From positions 11,753,001-11,817,000 of the forward strand of contig NC_090777.1 in NCBI RefSeq assembly GCF_040054535.1: a DNA stretch of 64,000 nt, given 5' to 3'. How positions within the stretch are numbered: position 1 is the first letter of the stretch; each line of letters starts with the position of its first letter. Shown one piece after another: positions 14,160-27,704 of this stretch. The notes beneath the pieces were generated by a model. The model searched no databases and was not told the DNA's origin. It saw only the letters and a list, made by a program, of their open reading frames with translations. This DNA comes from Antennarius striatus (taxonomy: Eukaryota > Chordata > Actinopteri > Lophiiformes > Antennariidae). The translations under genes and the position numbers were made by a program.

Positions 14160-16440
14160 GTTCTTTTGTGTTCGTTTCTTATGGTTTTTTAAATCACATA
14201 ACATTACATCACGTAATTTATAGAGAAATGATAATGATCCTGGTTTAGTGTCTCAGCATGCAAATAACATACTCGCAATGTATATTCAGATGACTATTTA
14301 TTGCATCTTTTTCTCTACTCTTATGTTTGTTTCATCATATATAATGTCCTCGGATATACTGTAATTACGGTACTCAGTTATATACTGTGTTGTAGTCTAT
14401 AATATACAGAGTAGCAACAACATGGAGATTTGTGTACAATTTGTATTTGTGTTATTAGAAATGACAAAACGCTCCCGAGAACAATGTTAGCTTCAAGGTA
14501 ATATATTAGTTAGTTAGTTATAAACTTATTATTATATTATTAGTTAATTATTTGTAATTTTAGGTTTTTATTTTTACACATTTAATTTTTAGATTTAAAG
14601 TGCAGTATATTGTTGGTTCAAATTGCTTTTTGGACAGCTCTCAGAATTTAATTTTTTACAACTTTCAAAATTTGTGACATCAATTAAGAATTTTAAGTTC
14701 TGACTAATTGTTAGTTTTTGCATCTTCACACTTTAAAGTGCATGCTGAGAAATAGTTTCACTAGTAGAAGGCATTATTTTACTGTAAACTTAAATGTTAA
14801 TAAATTACCAATGCTCCTTTACATAAAGTTGCCAATAAACAGTCTAAAATGTGTACGCTTTCCTTATTTCCTTAAAGGCGTTCCTTGTAGGGGGCAGCAG
14901 TGGCTCAGTGGTAGAGTGGACACCTTATGATCAGACATCGTCGGCTCGATTCCCACGCCCACCAGCCATCCTAGGAGTGTGAGCTGACAGCGGGAGGTGT
15001 CAACTCACCAGTCATTGCCGCGGTGCCCTTGAGCAAGGAGCCGTCCCCCCTACAAGCTGCTCATTTGGGACACACCCTGAAGTCGTTACCCGTCACTCTG
15101 GCCCCCCATGTACTGCTTGTTTGTAATAATTGCGTCCCTACAAGCCCCTAGTGTGTTGTGTTTGTTTCAGGGGTCTATACACAACATTATATTGTATGCA
15201 TGGTCTGACACATGCTTACAATACAATTTCCCCGTTACAGATAAATAAAGTTGACATTCTTCTTCTTCTTTCTTGTCCCATTGTCACACTTACATCTCTG
15301 TCCCAGAGTCATGCTGCGTTTCTTCATCTAACATTTAATTTTGTGAACCTCTATCACTTTGCTCATTTTCATGCAGAGACATTATTCTGATATATTATAT
15401 CATGAACTATTTCTGAACTTGTGATAGTACAGCTGCTGTTAACGGTATCCTCATTCCTGGTGCACTGCTATTCCTCCTTTTGGGCCGGTCCAGTTCGAAC
15501 CTGCTGAAGGAGTGAAAGAAGTTGAGATGGAGCTTCTGTGGGCCTTATCCGCTTTACTCGCAACGACCCTTATTCCTAGTCAAGCAGTTAACTTTCCTGT
15601 TTTCCTTTAAGTGTTTCTGGGGAGCTTGATTCACTGAGACTGTGAGAAAGTTTGGCTGAATCCTCCCGATCCATGAAGGAAGACGTCATCATGTCAACTC
15701 CAGCAGCTGTCATCAGTGAATAAATACTGCTGTCTTCAGGCGCGCTGGGAATTATCAGTTCTGTTTTATGGGCTGCACCTGTGTGACACCACACATCAGG
15801 ATAAAGGCCTGGGATTCCTGGGATCACGAGATTTTTTTGTTTTTTTGTTATGGGCTATTGAGAATCCACTTACAAGATATGTTGGAGAACAATTGCAACA
15901 TGCTCGATATATTTATTTTAGTCATTTGAATAAAACAACAGGCCACAAAAATACCTCTGTCTTGATTTTTTTAAAACACTCGTGACTTCTAAATTGAGTT
16001 CAGATTTGATCTTCATTCATGGAAGTAGATTAAATATGAAGTCAATCTAGAGAAAAATAAATGTACACAATCCTAATTTTAATTGTCAGTAATGTGTATT
16101 TAGCAGAAATGGTACTGATCACGGAAGCTGTGGCAATGAATAACAGTAAATGCATTGTGCAACACTGTCATAAAGTCATTTGATGATGGACGCACACATT
16201 TATTCTTCATCCTGCCGATCCAGCTAAGTAAGTATGCAGATAAACAGATTTCTAAAAGAGACGACAGCATCTGAGTGTAGAGTGTAAAAGAATCGAGGAA
16301 CCAACCATAAATATCATGTTAAAGTTTCAGAGTTGAATTTATGAGGAATGTCAAGGCAACGGTGGAACTGCCAAGCAAAGTCCATAAATCTGATTTATGT
16401 GGCAACGTTACTCAGATTAAATTTTGAAATGCATCACGAG
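14160..16440. other. Intergenic region between dennd2c and ampd1
   Basis: AT-rich DNA between the putative dennd2c first exon and the ampd1 poly(A) signals. One SINE copy at 14891-15272 is the only feature I can name. The remaining sequence shows no conserved coding pattern. Confidence 0.5.
14891..15272 (+). mobile_element. tRNA-derived SINE, copy 1
   Basis: Starts with a tRNA-like head: an A-box-like GTGGCTCAGTGGTAGAG and a B-box-like GGCTCGATTCC about 45 bases later. A body with CCTTGAGCAAGG and CCGTCCCCC follows, and the copy ends in AATAAAGTTGACATTC plus a TTC/CTT-rich tail. The same head, body and tail recur at 54130-54554 in the same orientation. It is a retroposed SINE and not a functional tRNA gene: the tRNA part is degraded and continues into the SINE body. 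Confidence 0.8.
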
Positions 16441-16458
16441 GTAACCACCAAGACACTT

Positions 16459-16464
16459 TTTATT
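16459..16464 (-). other. Poly(A) signal of ampd1
   Basis: AATAAA on the minus strand about 220 bases after the ampd1 stop codon. A second AATAAA lies at 16471-16476. The placement fits a short 3' UTR. Confidence 0.5.
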
Positions 16465-16683
16465 TGAGTTTTTATTTCCTTTCATTCTTACATACGATAT
16501 TTCTCCATATGGAATACACACACACTAACAAAAAGTGAAGACAAAATGTTTTTTCATCCAAATGGGGGAACATAGATGTATTAGAAGGTGTGTTTCTTGA
16601 AGATTCCTTATTACCATACTGTGAAAACCAGTTGTAAAAATTTTTTCTACATCACCACAGAGGAGGGTTGGGTCTGAGAGTTT

Positions 16684-19600
16684 TTACTCAGCCTTCAAGC
16701 CTTCCTTGATGAGGTTGAGCTCATAGCACAAGGTCTCAAAGCGATATGCCATACGGATCTGGGCCACGTTGGTCTTACGGATGTCATTTCCCTCTGGACC
16801 CTCCTTCAGGTAGTCCATACCCAAGAAATGGATTTTCTCCTGGAATGCAGACAGAAAACCACAAGCATGTTTTGCGGTGCGTATAAAATCTGATTTAAGT
16901 AAATCATGACGTGGGATCTCTTTGATAAGCAGCAGCTTAAAATCTGGACATGCATCACAGGATTTGAAATGATTCTTTTCAGTATAGAAAGCAGAACCAG
17001 AAGTAGGTACCATAGATGGAGTAACTATAAAAAGTATAAACAAAAAAAAATCTGAGGTTATTGTTCTCTAAAATTCAATAAAGTATTTCCACATGTGGAG
17101 AGCTCCTTCGGAGTTGTTACCTCATCAGACAAGGCGCTCTGCAGCACGCTGTTCTTGGAGATCTCACACATATCACAGGTGCTGAGCTTAAAGACCTGGG
17201 CTGCGATAGCATACTCTTCCATCAGGGGCTCCTGTGGACATAAAGGCCTGGGTTTAGTTACCGATTCACACCAGAGACTTTGTGGACATTGTGACTTTGT
17301 GAACCACCAGCTGTAGTTTATGTCATTGCCATGAAGATGCATCATTCTGCAGAGGTAACAGTTAGTACATGTGAACAGTAATTCACATTAATAAGCAGTA
17401 AATTGTGCAGACATTTGCAGTGTCTGAGTGTGCTATAAGCATGTCTGTGTATGAAAACAATCATCTGCAAGATAGAACATCCAATAAACGGAAGGCCCTC
17501 TATGTGTGCGCTCAGACCTTGGTGTAGTGGAACTGCATGGGGTCATCGGTGGACAGAGACACCACCAGGCCTTTCTTGTGGAACTCCAGCAGAGGGTTCT
17601 TGGCATATTCCAGGAACAGGCTGTTGTTGCTGAGGGGGGACATGGCGATGGGGATCTGGGCCAAGAAGTACAGATACTGCAGCACAGGAGTCTGATGGAG
17701 GAGGATAAGTGGATATGATCAGTTTACAAGATGAGGCTCAAATGACTTTTGACATAATTAAAAGCCTGGCGTTTTTAGTTGGTCTTCAGCACCAAGCATT
17801 TGAAAATACTGGCATTACACCATTTATTGTATTGGTTCAAATTAATAGAAAAAGTATTCTTGTAAGCCGAAGATGAAGTAAAGATCATTGCCAAATAGCA
17901 ATCAATACCCTTATGAGCCAGTGATGAGCACAGTGTATTAACAGAAGTTGATGATAAAATCCATTCTGGTCTGATCAATAGCAGCCCTGATTTTTAAAAA
18001 AAAGATTTTAGATCAGCGTTTCAAACATACAGTATGTCGTCAAAAGGAATCTTTTTTCTAAGGGGTTGCTTTGAAAATGAAGATCTTAGATGCCTGAGTC
18101 AGATTAAGAATTCTAAATATCCAGACAGAATATCGTTTGGTGTTTTAGATAACAGATTACATCAAGAAAAAAAAAAGTCTTTGTTAATTGACTTATAAAG
18201 AAGCAGATCTTTTTGTACTACCGATACTATTTGTACTAATATGTACAGCTGCACATATCCAGGACAATGGAAACCTTTCAATGTGTGAAATATGGAATTT
18301 GCTGCTTGATCAAGTGTGAATGAATTCTAAATGAAATTGAAGAGAGGAGGTACCTCATGAGGACAGGACTGACCTTCTTGAGGTTGAGGCCATGAGAGAT
18401 GTTGTCAGCAGTCATGAAAGCAGCCAACAGATGGGTGATAGCTCCAGCCTCACCACAGTGAGGCCTGAACATAAAGGTGTTCATTCCCCTCTGTCTGGAG
18501 AGAAGACAAATATTGAGTGTTTAGAGAAGAGGAGATGCAGCGAATGTGATGAGGCATTATTGCATGAACTCATGATGTTGAAAATATACATATACAAAGA
18601 ATATATACATATACAAAGAACACAAAATGTAGCATCTGAAAAGACGACTGACCTGCGGAGCTGGTTGAGCACAGTGATGTTGGCATACATATAGTAGATA
18701 TAGTAGGTGTAGGAGGGGTTCTTGACGATGTCCCACTCCTCTGGTTTGGGGCTCTTGGTGGAGAACATGTGACCACTGTGCTTGGACTCATCATCCACAC
18801 TGTCAAAACCTGTCACCTACACTCCAGGAGATGAACGGGTAGTTATGGAGGGGAATGAGGCCTCTCTGCAAGGTGACCTGCAGTGTGTAACGTTTAGGCT
18901 AGGGACGTCTAAAATGTGCCTTTATGTTTCTTTCCCAAGTGAAGGAACAAATCCAAAGAAAAAACAGCTTTTTGGAGTGTATTGTATTTAATGAAATAAC
19001 CTGGGATGCATCGCTCGTCTTTAACTAGTAACATTTCTACAGTCCCTAATTCATAGTTAATAAATCCATTTGTGTCTTGTTGTTTCTGAGCTGATGTAAT
19101 CATATTGTTTGTCACTCACATGCTGGAGGAAGATGCTGAGATCTGGATTGGACTGTGGATCAATGGTTGCCTGGAACACGGGAAGGAAAATGTTCTCCAA
19201 CATCTTGCCAAAGTGGGGCACAAAGTCCCTTCCTCTGAAGATGTCACTAAGAAGAACGACGAGTTTGTTTGTTAATGGATGAATCAATAACATATTAGGA
19301 TAAAGCATCTTCCATCTGCATCACAGCTGGGTCAGAAACCTACTAGATCCTGGGCACTTGGATCATCCATTTGAGGTTTGGGGAGAAGACTTTGTGCTTG
19401 ACAAACCAACTGGAGAGCTTGGTCCACTCATTCGGGTTGCAACCATAGATGGACAGACGAGGTTCAGCATACTGGTACTTTGCATCCTCTAGGTCATTGG
19501 CTACTTCCTGGTTCACACCAAGCATAATGTTAAGATCATATCGCATCTGGTATGTACTCAATCATCTATGTAACTGCGCAAGAGGACAGGAAATAGTATT

Positions 19601-22567
19601 TCACGATCTATTGCATTGTCTGTGTTTTTTCTGTTCTATTTCTGTACAAGCAGACCTTGATGATGGTGGCAAAATACTCTCCACTTATGTAGTTCTCTGT
19701 CTTCATGTACAGATCACGCAGCTCACTGGCTCCCACTGGGTTGTACTTAGCATTGAACTTATCGAAACGTTGGAAGGTTTGTCTCCCCTGCACAGAGACG
19801 ATAAAAATCAGATCAAGGATGTGTAACTGTGGCAACAAGACAATTGGTTGATTTATTCTAAAGGTTGCAACAAAAGCAGTTCTGGAAAAAGACGTCTGGA
19901 TCTCAAGTACTGAAAAGAATAAAAAAAATCAAATGTTAAAATGTTTCCCTGTGATGTTTTTATCCTTCCTTTAATGTATTTATTAAAATGTGAATGTTAA
20001 TAAATTGTATCAAAAAACTGATTTTTAATGTTGAATTTTTTAATCGTTGATATGTAAATATCATTATAAAGTCCACTTAATGAAAATAAAATTAACTGAT
20101 TAATTATCATTGTTGCTATTAATAAGAATAAGAATAAGAATAGGAATACTGATTAGCAGCACGTACGGCATGCACATCCAGGGAGTCCACTGTGAGGTCA
20201 TAAGGATGCAGGTTAAGTGACTCGAAGAGTTCCTTCAGTGTGACCTCTCTGCCCTTCAGCTTGTGGACCACGCGGTCAGCGTCCACGCGGTAAGACCTCT
20301 TGATGAAGCGCAGCAGGTGCTTCTGGTTCATGCAGGCAGCAGCGTGGATGTGTGTGTCCACCTGGAGCAACAGAGAAAAGTTAGAAAGGTTTTGCTCTCG
20401 TGTTGTGATAACTCTGCAACGTCACAAGAGGGAACTAAAGACACACACAAGAGGCATAAATGAAAAGTGTGGAAGGAAATGTTTGAATTTCAAGTCTGTA
20501 AAAGACCTGCTGTTAAAATGTATTTATGACTATTTTTGAAATGATCATAAACTAAAAAATATTGACATTTTTTAAAAGTTTACACTCTTAAGTTCCTGTT
20601 TTTATGCCTAAAATCATTTAAATACACATTATCTTAATTCCTGTAGTATTTCAAGATCTTTTATATTATTTAATGGAATGAAAGTACATAGATTTCATGT
20701 TATTGTTCATTTACATCTAAAGTCAAGTCTTTGTGGGACTGGTACCCATTTTATTGAATCTTAAGTGTCAGATAAATGCTGTTCATGGCTACCTTCCTGC
20801 AGTTGTAAAAGTCTCTGTGGGGGTTCATCTTCAGCTCCTTCATCTCCTCCATCTCATTCAGCATCTCATGCACGTTGAACTTGGACATGAGGAACTTCAG
20901 ACGGCGGTGAGTGTAAGTCTTACTGCACAATACGAGACAAGACAGTAACATAACAACTGAGATAACATGCAGGTAAAATTCAAAACAGTCTTTTAGAGTA
21001 CTCACGTTGGGCCCTGTGCAATGAGAGCGATGAGGAAGTTCATGTCATCAATGAAGGTATTGTAGTCAGGGCAGGGCAGGTCCTTGGGCTGATGTTTGTC
21101 AGCTGCTGTGGTGTCGTTGTACACATAGATGACACCATCCTTCATACGAGCAACGTACCCCAGATCCTTTGGCAAGTTGTTGGCATCAAAGGGATCCTCC
21201 CCATTCTTTGGTGGAGATGTGAAGACTGATAGAGGGATTGTACAAACATACAAATTCAGCATTGTGCAGACCTAAAAGTGCAAAAATCTTCTTGAGCTTC
21301 CGTTCCTTCATCATCTTCTTTCCTAACCTGGCTGCACCTGATCTTCAGGTTTGAAGGTCTCTCCTTCAATGTCGCGGAGGTATTGGGAGGCCGTCCGCGG
21401 GAAGCGCTGGAAGGCGAGCTTCATGTACTTCTCCCTGATGGTCAAGGCTCGGTACACACCCTTACAGGACAACTCAAAGTCATCCATGGTCACCTGATAG
21501 CAGATAGAGATGTGACAAATGATATTGGCATTTGCAAAACTACCCATAACAAATGTAAGAATAATATAGCCTGTAGCTTAGTTAAATGTTGAGGCATTGA
21601 TTTCAAAATCAAGATGAAATATGCGCTGGATTTGAGCCATAGTTTAATTGATGATACTAATATAACAGCAGGCTTACATTTGTTGTTAGAAGCTATGATT
21701 TTTTGTTTTGAAACTGTGTTGTATAATACCAATGCAGTTTTATTATGCCATATTATTCCTGTTTTCCTTGTTGTTTGTTTACAGTTTATGCAATCATGAA
21801 GCCAGAGGTCCTTCATCCTGATGAATGCAGAGGGCAGATATTTTGGTGAAAGTCTTTTTTTTTTTCCTTTTTTTTACAACAAATAAGGTAAGCTAGTTGT
21901 GATCTCACTTTGCATTTTGTGCCATTCAATGAAGCCTCTCCAAAACTAAAAGTGAGAGTACAGCATCTATTTTATCATGTGCACATTGCTTTCCTGTGTA
22001 AGTTGGAATTCATTTTGCAACACCGTTTCTCAAGGTATTCTGAGACACTCCAGCAGGGAGCTGTTTGTGAAGCATGATGAATCCTAGGAGACTGGACTTC
22101 AGGAGTTTGGACATTAAAATCTTAAAAATCTCATTTTAAAAGGTACATTTTTCACTCATAATCAACACACATGAACTGCATCATGACAAATATGAAGTTT
22201 TGAGTAAGCTCAGAGAAATATCAGTCAGCCCAGTGTTTCTTTCTATGTAAATGTCAAACACACGGTCATGAAACCTAAACCCTCGCCTGCTCTCAGATCA
22301 GCTCCATTCATGGGATGGTGGAAGGACGCTGATCCATATACTGGTGTCAGTAAAAGGGAAAGTCAGCCCTTCCTGTCTCCATGTTAACTTTAGCCAAGGG
22401 TAACATAAGAAAGGTTGTCTGGTAGCTACGAACCAAGGAATATTCATTAACACACAGAAAACATTTGTTTTTAGTGCTCAAGGTATTTGAGAAAAATGTT
22501 TGAAATATATATATTTCCTAAAACCTCAAAGAGGTTGATTCTACATCTTTAAAAATACTAATACAGA

Positions 22568-22640
<73 letters not shown>

Positions 22641-25600
22641 GTCCCTCTGTCCCTCTGTCCGTCTGTCCGTCTGTCTGTCACACAACTGTACCCCGGAGGC
22701 GTAGTCTCCGATGATGGCCACTCTCTGGAAGTCTGGCACTTCCAGGTAGGTGGGTGTATCCACATCCACTGCCACCATATCGGCTCCAGTTGAAGCAGCG
22801 ACAGGCACAGCTAATTTACAGCTTCGCTGAAGCCTCTTGCTGTGGATAAGGAGAAGTGAGGCTTAATAGTTGGATTAATCTACTGTCAAAGTTTCAACTT
22901 GTGCTGAAGACTAGCTGAATGTCATCACAAATGAATACCAACTATATGTTGTAAATTTGCTCTGTTCAGTCAGGGAACCTACCATTATTAAATCGTGCCA
23001 AAAATCTATTCTATAAAACCTTGAGAAGTTTTGTGTTGTGATCCTATACATGTGGTAGTGTAGTGTAGTGAAATAAAAATTGTTCATTTCTCATCTTACC
23101 GCTTCTCCACATTGTCGTCAGTGTGTAGATGGAGGGCCATCTCACTGTGGACGATGGGACAGTCCTCAGACACGTCAAACATGGAGATTTCATCACGCAT
23201 GTGCTCACTTTTAGTCTCAGATGCGAAGACCTCTTCAGCAAAGGCTCGCATCTTGTCATCGGTCTCTGTCAGGGACAGCGAAGACACCTTTCACTACTTA
23301 TAGAAATGGAGTATGCTCACGTCATATCATGGACCACATTATGACTACGACTGAGAGGCCAGGCACAAACAGAAGGTTTTCTAATGTGTGCTGCAAAAAT
23401 GAGGTCAATTCACAATAAATGAATGGTGCACATGACATACTACATCTATGACATAGAAAGGGCACATATCTTACCTAACCTGACGTGTAAAGACTCCAGC
23501 ACATGCGTTGTATACATGACCAAAGATTGACTCAGTCTTTACATGTCTGCAACTCTGACCTCTGGTCTGGGCTGCAAACACAAAGTTCCATGCATATGGA
23601 ACTACAGTGATAAAGCACTGACAGACAGTTGGCTCGACTCACATGGATACATAAGCATATAGTAAAACCTTTATATCTAAACCCCGTTTTCTTATCATCT
23701 TTTATCTTTTTGTATTATTTTTACATTTTGTAATTTATAATAATACAAGGTGTGCAGGTGACTTTACTAGGGCATACATGAGATGCTTCATACAGTAATG
23801 TCTCTATATATAAAAGATTACAAGAAAAAAGGGTTGAGGTCCAAGGAGACTAGAGCCACGAACCAAACAAGCATTGGAGGTTCATAATTAACACGCTGAC
23901 AACAAGCAGTATGCAAGGTATTACATGATGCCTAAGAAACAGAAGACCTCTCTCTAGGACAAAGTGCGCTTGTTGCATGCATGTTCTACCCAAGATCCAA
24001 AGCTTTCAGCTCTAAGGTAGCAATTCTAGTTTGACACATATGACTGAAGAGGGTTTGGGTTCTCCTTCTCACCCACTATACTTACTCTCTTGACCTGATC
24101 ATAGAAAGTAGCACCACCCAGGGTCAAACCAAAAAAAGAGAGTGTTAGAAACGCATTCGTTAAAAAGGCAGCATACAGGAAGGTGACATCCAAACTGTGT
24201 TTTAATAAAACAACATCCATCATATAATCACCATAGTAAGGAATATGGGACGTAAAATGCTGCATTTTCACCAGTTATTCACAATATATAACATTGACTC
24301 GAAATACATACAATAGAATGGATATAAGAGGAAACTAGAAATGAGACTTAAATGAGAATACAAATACATTAATGGGATTATGTTAACATATAGTATATGG
24401 ATGAATAAAGACAAGGACAACTGACTCTTAAATATAAATCATGATTGTGATATACACAAATACATTACAATGAATAATAATTGAATTCAAATGGACTAAT
24501 ATTGGATGATGTGGCTTCACATCCATTGAGGAAACCATGTGTTTCTTGAGCTACACATCTTTCTCAAGACTCCAGCCTCTCAGCACCATACTCACTTCCT
24601 CTCTCTGCTGAGTAAGGAAAAGGTCTTATGCAAGGTGAAAGTAAGTGTGGTTATGTCTCAAACATAGGTTAGTACGCTGAATTCAGTTCCCTTCCATCTC
24701 AAACCTCCTGCAAATAAAAATACCAGAGTGACTAAATCCTACTGGTGTGAAGCCACAGAATCTGTTTTTGTGATCTATGTAAACCGTCACTTTAATATAA
24801 GGCTCATTTGAACTTGATCAGTTCTACCAACACCTTGTCTGGCTGGTTGTGAGGCTGGCCTGCATGCACCATATGACCACACTGGTGTGAAATCACTGCA
24901 GTCTCATCAGAATATCACAACAAATTCAAACACATAATCTACACCAGCACGGCTAAATCATTACAACCGCCACATCAGATGTGAAACCAAACTCCCCAGA
25001 CAGCAGCTGTCAGACCAACGCATATCTATTTTTCACCTTTCAAAACTCTTGATTGATTACACAATTTCATTCTTGCCAGTTGCCCGATGCCTGGAGGAGG
25101 CATGCCTATAATTAGCGACCATTACAACATGATTTAAAATAGTAGTAATGATAGAGCAAAATACACTGAGCCGCATGATCCATCTCCCGCAACATCGCAC
25201 TCGATTTCTGTGGCAAATTGGGATATGATGATTTAACTAGTACTTAACAAGTTCAAAAAAATTACCAAGTGGAAATTAGGAAAAAAGGTATTTTTCTATT
25301 AAAATATTTTATGGGGAGAAAAGAAGGACACAGTGTTAGTCAAAATAGATACGAACATTTTATTATTCATTAAACTTGTTGGAATCATAGAGTGAGGATG
25401 AAACACTGGTGAACATATGGGATTACGTTTCTTCAGCAGCTGTTCATATTCCATAAAGTAAGGCAGGGGTGTGAAATTTTGAGTTTTCACTTCCATTCCT
25501 TTCATGTGTCTCAAAAAGCAGACAAGAGGGAGATATTTTGACTGACAGATCGACTATTTTGTTTTTTTCATTTTTTACAAAAATTAAATTGCTCTTTTGT

Positions 25601-25740
25601 TTAGAGCTTTCATTTCATCTTTATATTAAGGAGTTGGTGTCAAAATGTTATAAAAAAATTCCTCTTTCTACAGGTCAGAGTGCATGTTCAAGCCAGCAAT
25701 CCTTCTGCCCACACTCACCTGGTACTAAGACTTTAGGCAT
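16684..25740 (-). CDS. ampd1: AMP deaminase 1 (muscle isoform), complete
   Basis: Converts AMP to IMP and ammonia in the purine nucleotide cycle; the AMPD1 isoform is known from skeletal muscle cytosol. Exons in transcript order: 25740-25719, 23265-23100, 22839-22692, 21493-21328, 21225-21006, 20922-20793, 20361-20167, 19787-19656, 19507-19344, 19246-19120, 18816-18653, 18494-18374, 17691-17518, 17231-17121 and 16839-16684. The sum is 2196 nt, giving 731 residues plus TAA. The N-terminal third is variable. The catalytic TIM-barrel begins with the metal-binding [15 protein letters not shown] at about residue 285. It continues through [24 protein letters not shown] (about residue 557) and the catalytic-site [11 protein letters not shown] near residue 632. 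The C-terminus is [20 protein letters not shown]. It is close to AMPD1 in length and sequence and clearly not AMPD2/3-like at the N-terminus. The first coding exon holds only 22 nt. A long GA/GACA simple repeat begins about 12 nt past the exon 3 donor. Confidence 0.96.
22569..22680. repeat. CT/GA microsatellite with GTCC/GTCT variants
   Basis: About 80 bases of nearly pure (CT)n, interrupted by a few GT steps, grade into GTCCCT and GTCTGTC repeats. The array sits in ampd1 intron 3. Its right end is only about 12 bases from the exon 3 donor, so on the transcript strand it reads as purine-rich GACA/GA sequence directly after the splice site. Confidence 0.95.
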
Positions 25741-25759
25741 GGTGACAATCTTCCAGTGA

Positions 25760-27400
25760 AATGTTCCTTGAAGACTGGTGGAGGGTGGTCGTGTTCTGGA
25801 CCACTGGAGCGGTGCAGTGTGGAGCCCTGAACTAGGTCTGTGCAATATTAAGCTTCCCTGGCTTCAAGTGTAAGCAGAGCCTGCAGTGCCTTCATGGGAC
25901 ATGCCTTAAAGTAACAGGGAAGTCATCCACATACAAATCTATTTTAAGTTGTCTAAGCATGTACACAACACTCACTGACAGGCACAGCATGAAGGAAACA
26001 GAGACTGAGATATGTGCACGAGTGGACTCATATTATATAACTCATCAGCCCTGGGTACCATGCACATGCACATAGGAGGCTCTGCACATGGAACGTGTGG
26101 AAAAAAACAACTGAACGAACGAATGAACCAAGGACCGAGAAAGCGAGTGAACGAACAACCGAGAAAGCGAGTGAACGAACAAACAAACAACTAACCAGTG
26201 AATGAATGAATGAACCCTTAGTTGCAAATCTTGGTCAATGAGCACAATGAAGGCTAGGTTTGTTTTTTCTAGAAATGTTCATAGATTTACTGCAAAGAGT
26301 CCAAAGAGTTGTAGAATTTAGTTGTAGAACTGAAAGGAAAGTTTTCTTTTGGATATTCTTCACCATGAGCCCAAGAGATTATAATGAGCTGAAAACAAGG
26401 TTTACATGCAGGAGGGAGCAGGGAGTTCAAGTTTACTCATGTTACTTCATGTCAGACACTACCAAACTGCAACAGGTGCTCCCCTGTAAAGCTTCTGGTT
26501 TGACTGTGGAAGGGCTCCCCTTTCCCTTTTTCTAAACACGAAAGTAATGAACACCAAGTTGTCAAATACAAAAGATGAACCCCCATTCACATATTTAATA
26601 TTTAATAATTGCAATAGATAAAATCAGTGTCATATAAGAATGTTTTCTTTGGTTTTGAATATTATGGTAGTCAAGTTCACTGGTGACTTGTTGCTCAGTG
26701 AGGAATAAGTCTGTGCTTGATCATCACACATTCACCATGTTTAGGCATTCTTTTGGGACTGCTATCACACTTCCTGTTGGAAAGAATAAGAACACTACCC
26801 AGATATAAAGTAAACATGGTGAATACAGATTCACGTTTCCAGACACGTTTTATAAAACTTTAGAGAGTTACGCAAAATGACAATAAAAATATAATTCTAT
26901 GAGTCCTTTTACATTGGAATACAGAATACAAGTATGTTATGTTATTCTTAAACTGAGTACAGATTTTTAAGAAGTGATGAACCTTTTCCAATCAATGCTT
27001 GTGAATGGACTGATCTCTGGGCAGACAATCCTTCCATAATAAATCACGATCCTTTCACCTGTTACCATCCGATCTCTTCAATTGTTGGGCAATCCAGCCA
27101 AGTCGTAACACATTTTTACAAAAAGAATTGAGGTTGCCCAAGTACAAGTTTTCATCTTGTCCTTGGAGTATTTATTTTAATTTAATGTTCTGATTGTTTT
27201 ACGATTACAATTATAATTATGTTAGGGACTGGGATTGTACTTCATACCACCTTACTACTAAAAGTCACAAAATGTCTTTAATACCTTTTTTTCTGTTGCA
27301 TTAAAAAGTTAATCTTGCCATTTGTCAGGCAAAATGGGGATGTTATCACTTGGGTGGGTACTAAAGTCTGTCAGGAATTTTAATTAGCCTTAACTGCTCT
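25760..27400. other. Intergenic region between ampd1 and the RASSF gene (divergent promoters)
   Basis: The two genes start outward from here, ampd1 leftward and the RASSF gene rightward, so both promoters should lie in this stretch. Apart from a degenerate short tandem array at 26111-26215, I see no named repeat and no coding exon. I looked for an NRAS start exon or Ras G-box coding sequence on both strands and found none. Confidence 0.5.
26111..26215. repeat. Degenerate GAAC/GAATG tandem array
   Basis: Runs of GAAC, GAATG and AAAC steps enclose a unit of about 24 bases (ACCGAGAAAGCGAGTGAACG plus a few bases) present twice in tandem from about 26134. Open frames through it are low-complexity and not credible genes. 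Confidence 0.8.
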
Positions 27401-27420
27401 AATGTTCCTCCCAAACAGAA

Positions 27421-27474
27421 CATTCACTCAGAGCAGAGAGGTCTGACCATCTGTACTGCTGACAAGATACGCAG
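27421..27474 (+). other. Candidate non-coding first exon of the RASSF gene
   Basis: Sequence ending GATACGCAG before a consensus donor GTAGGT (27475). An acceptor (AAATCCCAG) at 27694 opens the start-codon exon 10 bases before the ATG. The left limit is a guess and transcription is inferred. Confidence 0.35.
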
Positions 27475-27704
27475 GTAGGTCCTGATGATATTTTGGAATG
27501 GATCTTTCTTTTCATCAATTATTTTTGTTTTTCAATGTTATGGGGGGTCACAGTTGCTGTAGACATTTTTTAATCTTGCCCATGTGAATGTTAATGCATT
27601 TATATGGAAACTACACCACTCTCCCAAAAAACATACAAGTAAAATAATCAGTGTATACCAATGAGAGAAGTCTTCTGCTCCTTTGAAATCCCAGATTGGG
27701 TACA

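Noticed and set aside
14897-14960. Possible tRNA gene with A and B boxes
   Set aside because: The tRNA-like part is degraded and continues into a SINE body with a repeat tail; a second copy at 54.13 kb confirms a retroposon.
19449-19826. 125-codon plus-strand ORF
   Set aside because: Shadow of ampd1 exons 8 and 9, which match AMP deaminase on the minus strand.
22518-22808. Low-complexity ORF rich in Glu-Arg
   Set aside because: It is the ampd1 exon 3 frame read through the GA microsatellite of the following intron, past a good donor.
25760-27400. Hidden NRAS gene
   Set aside because: I looked for the start exon and the Ras G-box coding motifs on both strands and found none.
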